Origin: Incurvaria masculella
Lineage: Eukaryota; Arthropoda; Insecta; Lepidoptera; Incurvariidae
Length of the DNA: 64,000 nt
Reading direction: 5' to 3'
Assembly (NCBI GenBank): GCA_946894095.1
Contig: OX335644.1
Span: 22,797,595 to 22,861,594, forward strand
Position numbers and translations under genes: made by a program. Positions 50,578-61,265 of this stretch are shown here, piece by piece. The stretch's first letter is position 1, and each line of letters starts with the position of its first letter. The notes under the pieces are model-generated. The model did not search any database and had not been told where the DNA came from. It saw only the letters and a program-made list of their open reading frames with translations.

Positions 50578-51159
50578 GACTGACCAATCTGACTACTGTA
50601 TGTATCCCTATCATCCCCCAGTCCGCCCCCTACGTAACCGCCACGGCACGCGTCACAAAATTGACAGTTTGGTTATCGATATCAGTACCAATGAACGAAC
50701 AAAGCGAGCGCCGTAATGGCTTCCCGGGGAAACAATTGCACAGAATTCAGGTCGTATTTAATGGCGGCCATTTTCCATTAAGGACATGCATGACTTTTTA
50801 AAAGGGTTATTGATTGCACAACGTGTGTGACCTGGTTTAGAGAGTCTTTCGCTTTCCGGTTGGCTATCCGACGGAGCCTCTATTGATAATTTCCTAAAAC
50901 GAATACTCCAACTTAAACGTAGTTAAACGGAGACCCAAATATAGCCGCAGACGTATTGGAGTGGGTTTGTTTTGGTCAAAATACTAATTGATTATTACGG
51001 ATAAGATACCAGTGGTATTAAATCTGCAGCTTTCAGGGTTAGATTAAATTTCGGCCGCGTTCAGAATAATATATTTATCGTTGGATATCATTTTGTCACT
51101 TGAAATAAAGTTTCAGCCTTCGAGGTGATCAAAACATACTTCCATACACCTGAGCACGA
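50578..51159. other. Tetraspanin upstream region with CpG-richer block
   Basis: 50,620-50,790 is CpG-richer and includes an initiator-like ATATCAGTACC (about 50,677, plus strand). It could hold a noncoding first exon of the tetraspanin gene, but no firm exon boundary is visible. Confidence 0.3.
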
Positions 51160-52735
51160 ACCAGGGCCTAATATTTATGCCACATTTGCAGAATTGGCGT
51201 AGTTGTGTTCCAGATGCTAACTGAGGGCGACCAGGCACAGGGCCGGATCATGGGAGGCAAGTCACCTGCCACGTCCTTCGTCAGCGGCTGCGTCCACGTT
51301 TGCATACTTGGCGTGGTTGTGTTTCAGACTCTACCTGAGGGTGACAAGGCACAGAGCGGGAGCATGGGAGGCAAGTCACCTGCCACGTCCTTTGTCAGCG
51401 GCTGCGTCCTGAATATCTATGCCACGTTTGCATACTTGGCGTGGTTGTGTTTCAGACTCTACCTGAGGGTGACAAGGCACAGAGCGGGAGCATGGGAGGC
51501 AAGTCACCTGCCACGTCCTTTGTCAGCGGCTGCGTCCTGAATATCTATGCCACGTTTGCATACTTGGCGTGGTTGTGTTTCAGACTCTACCTGAGGGTGA
51601 CAAGGCACAGAGCGGGAGCATGGGAGGCAAGTCACCTGCCACGTCCTTTGTCAGCGGCTGCGTCCAGAATATCTATGCCACGTTTGCATACTTGGCGTGG
51701 TTGTGTTTCAGACTCTACCTGAGGGTGACAAGGCACAGAGCGGGAGCATGGGAGGCAAGTCACCTGCCACGTCCTTTGTCAGCGGCTGCGTCCAGAATAT
51801 CTATGCCACGTTTGCATACTTGGCGTGGTTGTGTTTCAGACTCTACCTGAGGGTGACAAGGCACAGAGCGGGAGCATGGGAGGCAAGTCACCTGCCACGT
51901 CCTTTGTCAGTGGCTGCGTCCTGAATATCTATGCCACGTTTGCATACTTGGCGTGGTTGTGTTTCAGACTCTACCTGAGGGTGACAAGGCACAGAGCGGG
52001 AGCATGGGAGGCAAGTCACCTGCCACGTCCTTTGTCAGCGGCTGCGTCCTGAATATCTATGCCACGTTTGCATACTTGGCGTGGTTGTGTTTCGGACTCT
52101 ACCTGAGGGTGACAAGGCACAGAGCGGGAGCATGGGAGGCAAGTCACCTGCCACGTCCTTTGTCAGCGGCTGCGTCCTGAATATCTATGCCACGTTTGCA
52201 TACTTGGCGTGGTTGTGTTTCAGACTCTACCTGAGGGTGACAAGGCACAGAGCGGGAGCATGGGAGGCAAGTCACCTGCCACGTCCTTCGTCAGCGGCTG
52301 CGTCCTGAATATCTATGCCACGTTTGCATACTTGGCGTGGTTGTGTTTCAGACTCTACCTGTGGGTGACAAGGCACAGAGCGGGAGCATGGGAGGCAAGT
52401 CACCTGCCACGTCCTTTGTCAGCGGCTGCGTCCTGAATATCTATGCCACGTTTGCATACTTGGCGTGGTTGTGTTTCAGACTCTACCTGTGGGTGACAAG
52501 GCACAGAGCGGGAGCATGGGAGGCAAGTCACCTGCCACGTCCTTTGTCAGCGGCTGCGTCCTGAATATCTATGCCACGTTTGCATACTTGGCGTGGTTGT
52601 GTTTCAGACTCTACCTGAGGGTGACAAGGCACAGAGCGGGAGCATGGGAGGCAAGTCACCTGCCACGTCCTTTGTCAGCGGCTGCGTCCTGAATATCTAT
52701 GCCACGTTTGCATACTTGGCGTGGTTGTGTTTCAG
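51160..52735 (+). repeat. Array D: repeated acceptor and 5' part of tetraspanin exon 1
   Basis: Twelve copies precede the working exon, eleven of them at 128-bp spacing. Each has about 44 bp of intron end (GGTTGTGTTTCAG acceptor) and about 84 bp of exon including the start codon context AGCATGGGAGGCAAG, stopping at GGCTGCGTCC. The copies lack the donor end of the exon. The outermost copy (near 51,205) is diverged and lacks 20 bp. Frames shift between units, so the open frames here are not a long protein. Confidence 0.92.
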
Positions 52736-52843
52736 ACTCTACCTGAGGGTGACAAGGCACAGAGCGGGAGCATGGGAGGCAAGTCACCTGCCACGTCCTT
52801 TGTCAGCGGCTGCGTCCTGATTGTAGCCAACCTGCTCGCCATG
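52736..52843 (+). CDS. Tetraspanin exon 1: start and first half of TM1
   Basis: Acceptor GTTTCAG at 52,735. The ATG at 52,772 begins MGGKSPATSFVSGCVLIVAN-LLAM, then GTGAGG. Only this last array copy keeps the complete 3' end. An upstream in-frame extension (TLPEGDKAQSGS) is open but lacks an ATG here. Confidence 0.85.
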
Positions 52844-55800
52844 GTGAGGGAACTACGGACAACTGGTATTTTTTAGGACTAGGGTATACGGCGAACAGTC
52901 CTCCAGTAATGCATTTACTTTTTGTTGTGCATGGCTAATACCACACAACTACCGTTATGATAGTAGCCGAATACACCACGTTCCCAAAGAAATTAAGTGC
53001 CATGCCAAGACCTTATATTTATGAGCACGGCTACACTGAACTGGATGGAAAATATGGACATTTTTTTATTTTCGCTTCAGCCATAGTTTCATGCAATGCG
53101 GTGATACCAACAGGGGCACACGTTTTTCATGGTTTCCGAACCATGGAACAGCTCGCATTCGTAACGAAATGCAAGGGTGTGTATGTGAGGTTGGTTGGTT
53201 TGTGTAAGGAATTGAGCATACGATTACTGCCCATTAGGGGAGCACTGTTCATGATTAAAAAACAAGGATAGGTTGTCGTTTACGGCCTGCATAGAAACTA
53301 GTTGATTCCTATTTGTGATTTCGTGTGCAGGCGGTCGCAGCGCTGGTGGCGGCGGTCGGCGTGTGGATGATCGCCTCTCCGCAGACGCTACACGCAGCGC
53401 TGCAGCGGCTGAGCTCCGAAACCATCATGGTAATACGCACCTTCCCAAATTATTTTTCAATGTTACTGCTAAGCGGGCAGTAAATCAGACGACCGATGAG
53501 GCGCCGTCTGACGGCGGTGACGGACGCGGCGCCTGGCGGCGATTCCGCAAGCTCGAAATTACATCCGGAGAACTGAATTAATTAATTGAACCATATAGGG
53601 TTCGTTTGTCTATTAAAGAGTACGTGAATTTATTAAGATCAGTGCAAAACAATATACAGTGTGAGGTATGATCCGCGATGTCGGCCGGCAATGAAGCGCG
53701 CGAGAGACGCGTGCGCAGCCTACGTGCTCGGTACTCGGTACTACTAAATCTAACTGGACGCCGCCGCATGCGCGTGGGGTGGCAGTAACATGGCTGCTAT
53801 ATCCTCCCGAATGTATAGGTCGCGCTATAACCAATGCTATAACAAAAGGCCTATTCCTGGAATTCCGTAATCACGAATAAAGAATCCTGAGCTTTGAAAA
53901 CCGCATTTATAGCAGTTTTCAAAGCGATATGATGAGCGGAACACCTTGATTAATTTAGATACTCCGACAGCTTTTCGTCAAGAAAAACGCTTTAAAATCG
54001 GTTTTCTAGACTCAAGATTACTGATTACGGAATCCGGAGAAGTTCCAATGTAAGGTAAGGTTTAAAAACTTCATAATTTTTTTTGTTATATCCATGGGTC
54101 GTTATTGTATGAATTATTAATTAATTCATTATTATACTACTATGACAGCAGCATATGTACATTTTTGCGAAATTACCTTTTGCCTTAAATGTATGGACCG
54201 AATATAAAATTTGACAGTCGGAAACCAATACTTTGGCTCAGCCAAGTACAAGTACTGTCTATGAATCTCAGCATTAGTGTACATACCTATATTAGTATTT
54301 TTTTTTAAGATTATTTCGGGTCAACGTGCGTGTGACCGACGGAATATTAAAATAAAGCATAAACCAATAAATCTTCGACATAAAATTTAACTTAGTAAAA
54401 GTAAACTTATATAAAGTCCGATCCATCTCATTCTCCAACTGTTTCCTCACCTTTGAAGTTACATCACAATTTTATTTATGCCCAAAGGCGTGTGCAATGG
54501 GGAATCAGGTTGGAGGTGATTCAGCAACATTTGAGGCGGCGGAAGCTTTTCCTCGCTGAAAGTTTCAGGTCGCGTGGGCGGTGCCAGCCGCCGCCCGGCT
54601 CGGAGCCTCCTGGGAACTGGGCCATTGGACTGGTTGCTGCGCTGTCTAATTGCATTAGTCATGATATAAAAAACCGGCCAAGTGCGAGTCTGACTAGTGC
54701 ATGAAGGGTTCGTGCAGGCAAAAGTTGAATAGAAAACATTTGTGATTTCTGGCAACACTTGTAAGTGGGACTATGCATACAAGTTTAAAGCATCTATTCT
54801 TCAACTGTATGCAATCCTACGAAAAAAAACTAGGCAGATTTATCAAAAAAACGTTAATTTTGACTTTCAACCGAAAGTGGTAAGTTTGGTGTGTATTTCA
54901 CCGTACAAGATCTCGGGCTCACCTTAACCCAGAATAAGTTTAGTGTGTCAGGTATTCACAAGTTTATTTATTATGGCTTATTATGAACACTTCCAATTGT
55001 TTGTGATACCCGTAATAAATAATGCTGTAACTGTTTCTTACATCGCGCGTACATCCTGTTTCTATGATTTCTACAGTGTTCCAACTACTGAAATGTGAAG
55101 TCGTCAAGAAGCGGCTCGTAGCCTAGTGGCGCGGGGACAGGCCTAGCGTACCAGAGGCCTGGGTTCAATTCCGACATGCACCACTGTCTTTTTCTTTCCG
55201 ATTTCGATAAGTGCATTCCGTCATTAATGCGAGCTGCTCCATGGTTCGGAATCCATGTAAGACTGTAGGCCCCCTTCCCCTACTAGTTGGTAGGGTTTAA
55301 GCCCGCCCGGGTTGGTACCATCGCATTGGATGAAAATATGGTCGAAGCGGCAATGAAAAATTGTCCGTGTTTTCCATCCAGTTCAATGTAGCAGTGCTCA
55401 TAAAGGGAAGGTCCTGGCATGGCACCTAATTCCTTCGGGAATGTGGTGTATTGGGCTAATATCATAACGGTAGTTGTGTGAAAAAAAAACATGAATCCAT
55501 TTAAAACGGTTAAGTACGCAAGCCTAGTTCTAACAAGTTGTGTAACCTGTAGGCCTATTCTTGCATTTCCGCGCCCAGGATTCAGGAATATTTCAGTCGA
55601 TAAAACCGCCTAGCAAACTCAAAGCAATTTTCTCGACAGGAAGATTCCGGAGCGTGGTATCTCAATGATCAAGGTTTTCCGTCGTGAATATAGCTTTGAC
55701 AAAAAAGAAAAAGCAAATTCGAACGATGGTATTGAAAAAAAAAGTATTTTCATCAGCTATTTTAGGGCATTCGACATTTTACCAGACACACAGGTGGACA

Positions 55801-58800
55801 CGGTCGCAGTCCGACCTGTTAAATAATTCTGAACACACGACACTGCCCTTAGTTTTTGGAGCAGCGCTTGTATGTAGCATATTTTATGAATTATTCCGTC
55901 TGTCTCATATTACATGTCTGTGTAGAATTGTTTATGTTATCATTCCTTTACCTTATGATTTTATTAGGGTTATGAATTCTTGAGCGGCTTGTAGCTCAGG
56001 GGCGTGTAGAATTGCCTTCCATGCCGAATCCTGCTTTCGCAGTTTCATGGTTTCGTAAGTTTTATTTGCAGTCGGCGTGCAACATTGTGCCTCGCCAATG
56101 GACAAAGAAAGCATTTCTCAATTTTTTCAAATCTCAGAGCCGCGTTGACTTCACAGCAGTGTTAATATCACCCGCAAATCCTTGCAGATGGTATTGAGAC
56201 GTGAGGCACTGTCGGCGCAGCTCGGCGTGGCGCTGCTGCTGCTGGGCTGCTTCGTGTTCGGTGTCGCCTTCCTTGGCTGCGGTGGCGCCCTCGCCGACTC
56301 ACACTTCATGCTCTTCATGGTGAGTTGTCTCGTCTGTCAGCGCAGCTCGGCGTGGCGCTGCTGCTGCTGGGCTGCTTCGTGTTCGGTGTCGCCTTCCTTG
56401 GCTGCGGTGGCACCCTCGCCGACTCACACTTCATGCTCTTCATGGTGAGTTGTCTCGTCTGTCGGCGCAGCTCGGCGTGGCGCTGCTGCTGCTGGGCTGC
56501 TTCGTGTTCGGTGTCGCCTTCCTTGGCTGCGGTGGCGCCCTCGCCGACTCACACTTCATGCTCTTCATGGTGGGTTGTCTCGTCTGTCGGCGCAGCTCGG
56601 CGTGGCGCTGCTGCTGCGGGGCTGCTTCGTGTTCGGTGTCGCCTTCCTTGGCTGCGGTGGCGCCCTCGCCGACTCACACTTCATGCTCTTCATGGTGAGT
56701 TGTCTCGTCTGTCGGCGCAGCTCGGCGTGGCGCTGCTGCTGCTGGGCTGCTTCGTGTTCGGTGTCGCCTTCCTTGGCTGCGGTGGCGCCCTCGCCGACTC
56801 ACACTTCATGATCTTCATGGTGAGTTTTTTCGTCTGTCGGCGCAGCTCGGCGTGGCGCTGCTGCTGCTGGGCTGCTTCGTGTTCGGTGTCGCCTTCCTTG
56901 GCTGCGGTGGCGCCCTCGCCGACTCACACTTCATGCTCTTCATGGTGAGTTGTCTCGTCTGTCGGCGCAGCTCGGCGTGGCGCTGCTGCTGCTGGGCTGC
57001 TTCGTGTTCGGTGTCGCCTTCCTTGGCTGCGGTGGCGCCCTCGCCGACTCACACTTCATGATCTTCATGGTGAATTTTTTCGTCTGTCGGCGCAGCTCGG
57101 CGTGGCGCTGCTGCTGCTGGGCTGCTTCGTGTTCGGTGTCGCCTTCCTTGGCTGCGGTGGCGCCCTCGCCGACTCACACTTCATGCTCTTCATGGTGAGT
57201 TTTCTCGTCTGTCGGCGCAGCTCGGCGTGGCGCTGCTGCTGCGGGGCTGCTTCGTGTTCGGTGTCGCCTTCCTTGGCTGCGGTGGCGCCCTCGCCGACTC
57301 ACACTTCATGCTCTTCATGGTGAGTTGTCTCGTCTGTCGGCGCAGCTCGGCGTGGCGCTGCTGCTGCTGGGCTGCTTCGTGTACGGTGTCGCCTTCCTTG
57401 GCTGCGGTGGCGCCCTCGCCGACTCACACTTCATGATCTTCATGGTGAGTTTTTTCGTCTGTCGGCGCAGCTCGGCGTGGCGCTGCTGCTGCTGGGCTGC
57501 TTCGTGTTCGGTGTCGCCTTCCTTGGCTGCGGTGGCGCCCTCGCCGACTCACACTTCATGCTCTTCATGGTGAGTTTTCTCGTCTGTCGGCGCAACTCGG
57601 CGTGGCGCTGCTGCTGCTGGGCTGCTTCGTGTTCGGTGTCGCTTCCTTGGCTGCGGTGGCGCCCTCGCCGACTCACACTTCATGCTCTTCATGGTGAGTT
57701 TTCTCGTCTGTCGGCGCAGCTCGGCGTGGCGCTGCTGCTGCTGGGCTGCTTCGTGTTCGGTGTCGCTTCCTTGGCTGCGGTGGCGCCCTCGCCGACTCAC
57801 ACTTCATGCTCTTCATGGTGAGTTTTCTCGTCTGTCGGCGCAGCTCGGCGTGGCGCTGCTGCTGCTGAGCTGCTTCGTGCTCGGTGTCGCTTCCTTGGCT
57901 GCGGTGGCGCCCTCGCCGACTCACACTTCATGCTCTTCATGGTGAGTTTTCTCGTCTGTCGGCGCAGCTCGGCGTGGCGCTGCTGCTGCTGGGCTGCTTC
58001 GTGTTCGGTGTCGCTTCCTTGGCTGCGGTGGCGCCCTCGCCGACTCACACTTCATGCTCTTCATGGTGAGTTGTCTCGTCTGTCGGCGCAGCTCGGCTTG
58101 GCGTTGCTGCTGCTGGGCTGCTCCGTGTTCGGTGTCGCCTTCCTAGGCTTCGGTGGCGACCTCGCCGACTCACACTTCATGCTCTTCATGGTGAGTTGTG
58201 TCGGCGCAAGTCGGCGTGGCGTTGCTGCTGCTGGGCTGCTTCGTGTTCGGTGTCGCCTTCCTCGGCTGCGGTGGCGCTTTCGCCGACTCGTGCTCTTCAT
58301 GGTGAGTGCCCATATCTAAAGGACTCGATCAGATGGGAGTCGCAGTCGGAAATACGGGCCCGGCTGTTCGGACCAGAGTACAGCTGAAGTTGCGGTTTAG
58401 CCCATTATCGGCTTCGGCCTTCGGTCCTCAACATTTGAGGTTGGACTCGCGGGAGCATGTGGTTAGCTGCAGGAGCGGGCATTGCTGTATTCCCGACAAA
58501 GCATGTGCGTGCAGCGAGCGTCCCAATTCGTAATGGGCTGCAGAGGGTAAGGGATGCGGGGCAGGTGAGTAGTCCTTGTTAAATTGGAAGGTCCTAACGA
58601 AATTCAGAGCTTGCTAAACAAGCTCTAAAGAGGTAGTAATTGTGCCGGCCTATCCATCCGCGTAGCAAGGAAATGGAGAAGTGCATTATGCGTGCATCGG
58701 AAAGCGATTGTGCCGATTGAACTACTCCGACATCATACTGGAGACATGGGGTTCAGCTTACATGTCGTCTCTAGTTCTGATTACAGCTCTGGTACCTGAC

Positions 58801-60224
58801 TGGAGAACAGGGAGTGGACTTCCTCCGCGTGGCACTCGCCAATAAAAGCAATATCCGGAGGAAGATCTATCTAAACCGAAGACTTACGGGCTCACTCCGC
58901 AGCCGAACTCACTCACTTCACAAGAGCAGATGGATGATTTTAGTATGGATTATTCGGATGATTGTTTCAAATACCTAAACTTAATATAAAAGTCTTGGCT
59001 GTAGTCCTAGGTTCGCTCGAAACAGAGGCTAAAGGAAGGTTGAACCAATTTGAGGTTGAACCGCACTTGTTGGCTTGTAGATTCAATTATGATTATCTCG
59101 TTTTCAGTATGGGAGCCTGGTGGCGCTACTTCTCCTCTTAGAGTGCGCCCTATTCTACTACGTTGGATCTCAGCTCGTCGAGGTAAAACCACTAAGTTGA
59201 CCTACCAAACATATTTAGTGCAATCAATAAACGAGTACACAGAAATGTAATGTAGCAAGCGCGCTGTGCCTACAAGGGAGTACAGTGTGGGGGTTAGAAG
59301 TCAACTCTAGCACCACTAAAGAAAATAATATATATGACTACAGCGAGTTGGAGGGAGATGAAACATATATACCAGATGCTATACATAACTTAAATTTTCG
59401 CAAACTATCTATTATTTTTCAAAGAAAGCATCAACACATGCTTTCTTTAAAAAATAATAGATAGCCATGGTACATATACTTTGCATATATGTATTGGTGA
59501 ATGGGCGTTAGTGTTATGTTTAATTATGTGGAAAGCCTCAAGTTTTACTTATGAATTGAAAGGAAAATTTGAAACTTTCTATCGTTGTTTTAACGCTACG
59601 TGACGATTTAAAGAAGTTTTCGCCTAAAAAAAGTAAATTTCAATACATTTTGTATGAAACAATGGGTCTCATTCGTCATCACTCGGTGTGTACCATTATA
59701 GTCTATGGACTGTACAAAGGGAGATTTATCACTAAAAGTGATTTCCTCCGTTTAATATTAATTAGGCGCGTTGGCGGGAGAGGTTAGGGTTTTAATCACA
59801 GACAAAAAAGGAAGGAGATATGCCTTTTAGCGCGAGTACTATAAGATCCGCTGTCTCCAATTTTCTATGATTACCAACCCAACTTAAACGTACATGCCAC
59901 ATGCAAACATAATCGCAAATGTTTTGGAAGGATTGTGTGCATGACTTACTTGATGACCGCATTTTTAGAGCACATTCGCGCGTAGTGGCAATGATTCGAC
60001 TGTGTGGCATACGACGCGCCGCCGGATTCCCATACAGTTATATGGTCACTTTGACCACGGCGGGGACGCGATATCGAGCGTATGCCACTTCTTCTTTCTA
60101 TTCAGTGGTTCCAGTTGTGTGTTGCACAGAAGTGGAGTGGGGGGGCGGCGGAGGGCGAGGGGTGGGGAGCGGCTGCGCATGCGCTGAGGCTCACCTTCCG
60201 CTGCTGCGGCGCGCACAACTACAC
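52736..60224 (+). CDS. Tetraspanin, N-terminal five coding exons (partial)
   Basis: A four-pass membrane protein that organises receptor and integrin complexes in the plasma membrane. The visible exons (52736-52843 with ATG at 52772, 53331-53429, 56188-56319, 59108-59182, 60106-60224) join in phase 0 and encode TM1, small loop, TM2, short cytoplasmic loop, TM3 and the start of the large loop with FRCCGAHNY, the tetraspanin CCG signature. The last exon ends with two extra bases at a GTAAGT donor, so the gene continues past the window or beyond the LINE. In TM2 the usual FLGCCG is FLGCGG. Two introns hold arrays D and E. Confidence 0.88.
52930..53175 (-). mobile_element. SINE body copy in tetraspanin intron 1
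   Basis: TATTTATGAGCACGGCTACA and TGCAATGCGGTGATACCAA in family order. Nothing else is seen in this 487-bp intron. Confidence 0.6.
53331..53429 (+). CDS. Tetraspanin exon 2: rest of TM1 and small loop
   Basis: Thirty-three codons: AVAALVAAVGVWMIA continues TM1, then SPQTLHAALQRLSSETIM forms the small extracellular loop. Splice sites GTGTGCAG and GTAATA; phase 0. Confidence 0.88.
53430..55111. other. Tetraspanin intron 2, first part
   Basis: 53,480-53,580 is GC-rich with an open plus frame ending RRFRKLEITSGELN and stop; it might be an alternative terminal exon. 53,670-53,830 is CpG-rich. 53,848-54,035 has inverted ends (GGAATTCCGTAATC / GATTACGGAATCC). 54,668-54,715 is a fragment of the GGCCAAGTGCGAGTC repeat. 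Confidence 0.35.
55112..55480 (+). mobile_element. tRNA-headed SINE, best full-length copy
   Basis: The A-box-like CGTAGCCTAGTGGCGCGGGG and B-box-like GGGTTCAATTCCG are followed by the complete body, from GAGCTGCTCCATGGTTCGGA to ATCATAACGGTAGTTGTGTG. A useful reference copy for the family. Confidence 0.8.
55481..56187. other. End of tetraspanin intron 2
   Basis: No element recognised. The last bases AATCCTTGCAG are the acceptor of exon 3. Confidence 0.45.
56188..56319 (+). CDS. Tetraspanin exon 3: TM2 and cytoplasmic turn
   Basis: Forty-four codons: MVLRREALSAQLGVALLLLG, then CFVFGVAFLGCGGALADSHF and MLFM before GTGAGT. This is the TM2 region of tetraspanins, normally ending FLGCCG...E..C; here the second Cys is Gly and the later Cys is Phe. 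It is the only array copy with a regular upstream acceptor. Confidence 0.88.
56320..58303 (+). repeat. Array E: sixteen further copies of the TM2 exon
   Basis: The period is 125 bp: 111 bp of exon from CTGTCGGCGCAG to TTCATG plus 14 bp of intron (GTGAGTTGTCTCGT). The internal GCGCAG can act as an acceptor, giving a 99-nt, phase 0-0 exon with a 26-nt spacer. Copies 12-15 have lost one C (124 bp), which breaks the frame. The last two copies are diverged. Long open frames here cross units in shifting frames and are not genes. Confidence 0.92.
58304..59107. other. Tetraspanin intron 3, downstream of array E
   Basis: 58,320-58,900 is GC-richer than its surroundings and may be part of an unplaced repeat. 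No exon recognised before the TM3 acceptor CTCGTTTTCAG. Confidence 0.4.
59108..59182 (+). CDS. Tetraspanin exon 4: TM3
   Basis: Twenty-five codons: YGSLVALLLLLECALFYYVG-SQLVE, phase 0 on both sides, with acceptor TCGTTTTCAG and donor GTAAAA. Length and hydrophobicity fit TM3, following exon 3 directly. Confidence 0.85.
59183..60105. other. Tetraspanin intron 4 with a small hairpin
   Basis: 59,405-59,464 forms a 27-bp stem with one mismatch and a 6-nt loop. A dispersed repeat fragment lies near 59,880-59,930. No further exon seen. Confidence 0.45.
60106..60224 (+). CDS. Tetraspanin exon 5: large-loop CCG motif
   Basis: Starts WFQLCVAQKWSGG after CTTTCTATTCAG and ends LRLTFRCCGAHNY plus two bases at GTAAGT. 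F-x-CCG-x-x-NY is the hallmark of the large extracellular loop. The segment before CCG is short and Gly/Ala-rich. A weaker acceptor at TTGCACAG would remove nine residues. Confidence 0.82.
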
Positions 60225-61265
60225 GTAAGTGGCGATATATCTCGTGGCTTGAAGTTTTAACAGCTCCATCTATGTTTCAGTTTCAGTTTCCCTATTTTCT
60301 CCTTTAGATCACAGATTAATGATAGTAGGGAAGATTGCTAACGTAAATTGCTAACGAATAGGGATAATTAAAAAAAAATTGAGAATTCATCCAATACAAA
60401 GCAATGAATCAATGACATATTAAATTTATAATGACATTACTTAATTTATAGTTAAATTGTAACGTTTTCATCATGCCTGCCTACGTAAAATTTTGAATGA
60501 AGCTTAGTTTAATAACGGAGTTACTAGTTCTGGCAGTGACGGAAGGTGGCGTTTGTTAGAAATGTCTGGTTAGAAATAAGACGTACCTATTTCGCAGTCT
60601 ATCCCTCTATTATTAGACACTCACTCGGATTGGTATTTTTTAATTTGTATGTATTTTTTCTTTCTAAAAGAAGCTGGAATTTATTACTATTATATATATA
60701 ATATATATATGAGAGAGGGCGCACCTGTGCTCATGTTGACATAGGCTCTGCATATATTTGTGTTTTAAAAAAAATGAAAGGCTCTAATCGAAGTGAAAAA
60801 ACGATAAATACGTGTAGTAAACTCTGAATTCACCGGACAAATGTTATGTGCTTCGCAAATTCGGTATTTACGTGCAAACATCTGAAAAACTGTCGACAAC
60901 TAAAGTCAGTGCCAGAAGCTTCTACCTGAGTAATACTGAAGAAATAAACCCACATAGACAACAACAAGACCGGATACTTAAAATCCAACAAAGAAACAAG
61001 TACGTAAAAAGCCGTTTTGTAAAATATGTTTGCATTATAACCTCAAATTACACACAATTTGAAATAAAAGCCATCGTTATTGAAAATACTTACAGTAACG
61101 CCATCTATCGGCGAGTAGCGGAACTATCTACAAGCTGCTAACCAAACCCTACGCAAGCAACTAACGATCACTTAATATTTTGTTGCGATTCCAAAAGAGG
61201 GCGCTAGTGGTTAACGTTTAATATTTGACACGATCCCAATAGAGGGCGTGAGTAGTACGTTCACG
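60225..61265. other. Intron 5 and LINE 5' flank
   Basis: 60,410-60,600 matches, inverted, 7,200-7,760. A short AT dinucleotide tract is at 60,690-60,710. 61,190-61,265 (GAGGGCG.. motifs) is probably the LINE 5' UTR. No exon seen. Confidence 0.4.

Noticed and set aside
51205..52820. 75- to 111-residue open frames across array D as a repeat protein
   Set aside because: A 128-bp period shifts the frame every unit and the frames end in stops. They are read-through of acceptor plus exon fragments.
55112..55200. True tRNA genes at SINE heads (also 14,537, 26,745 and 32,885)
   Set aside because: A and B boxes are present but the stems of a cloverleaf do not pair, and each is followed by SINE body sequence.
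56325..56948. 207-residue open frame in array E
   Set aside because: It is created by one GTGAGT to GTGGGT change that removes a stop, and it passes through all three frames of the TM2 exon. Not a real membrane protein.
57440..58300. Minus-strand 78- to 83-residue frames (MSRRGRHRSQG...)
   Set aside because: Antisense shadows of the GC-rich TM2 exon copies.
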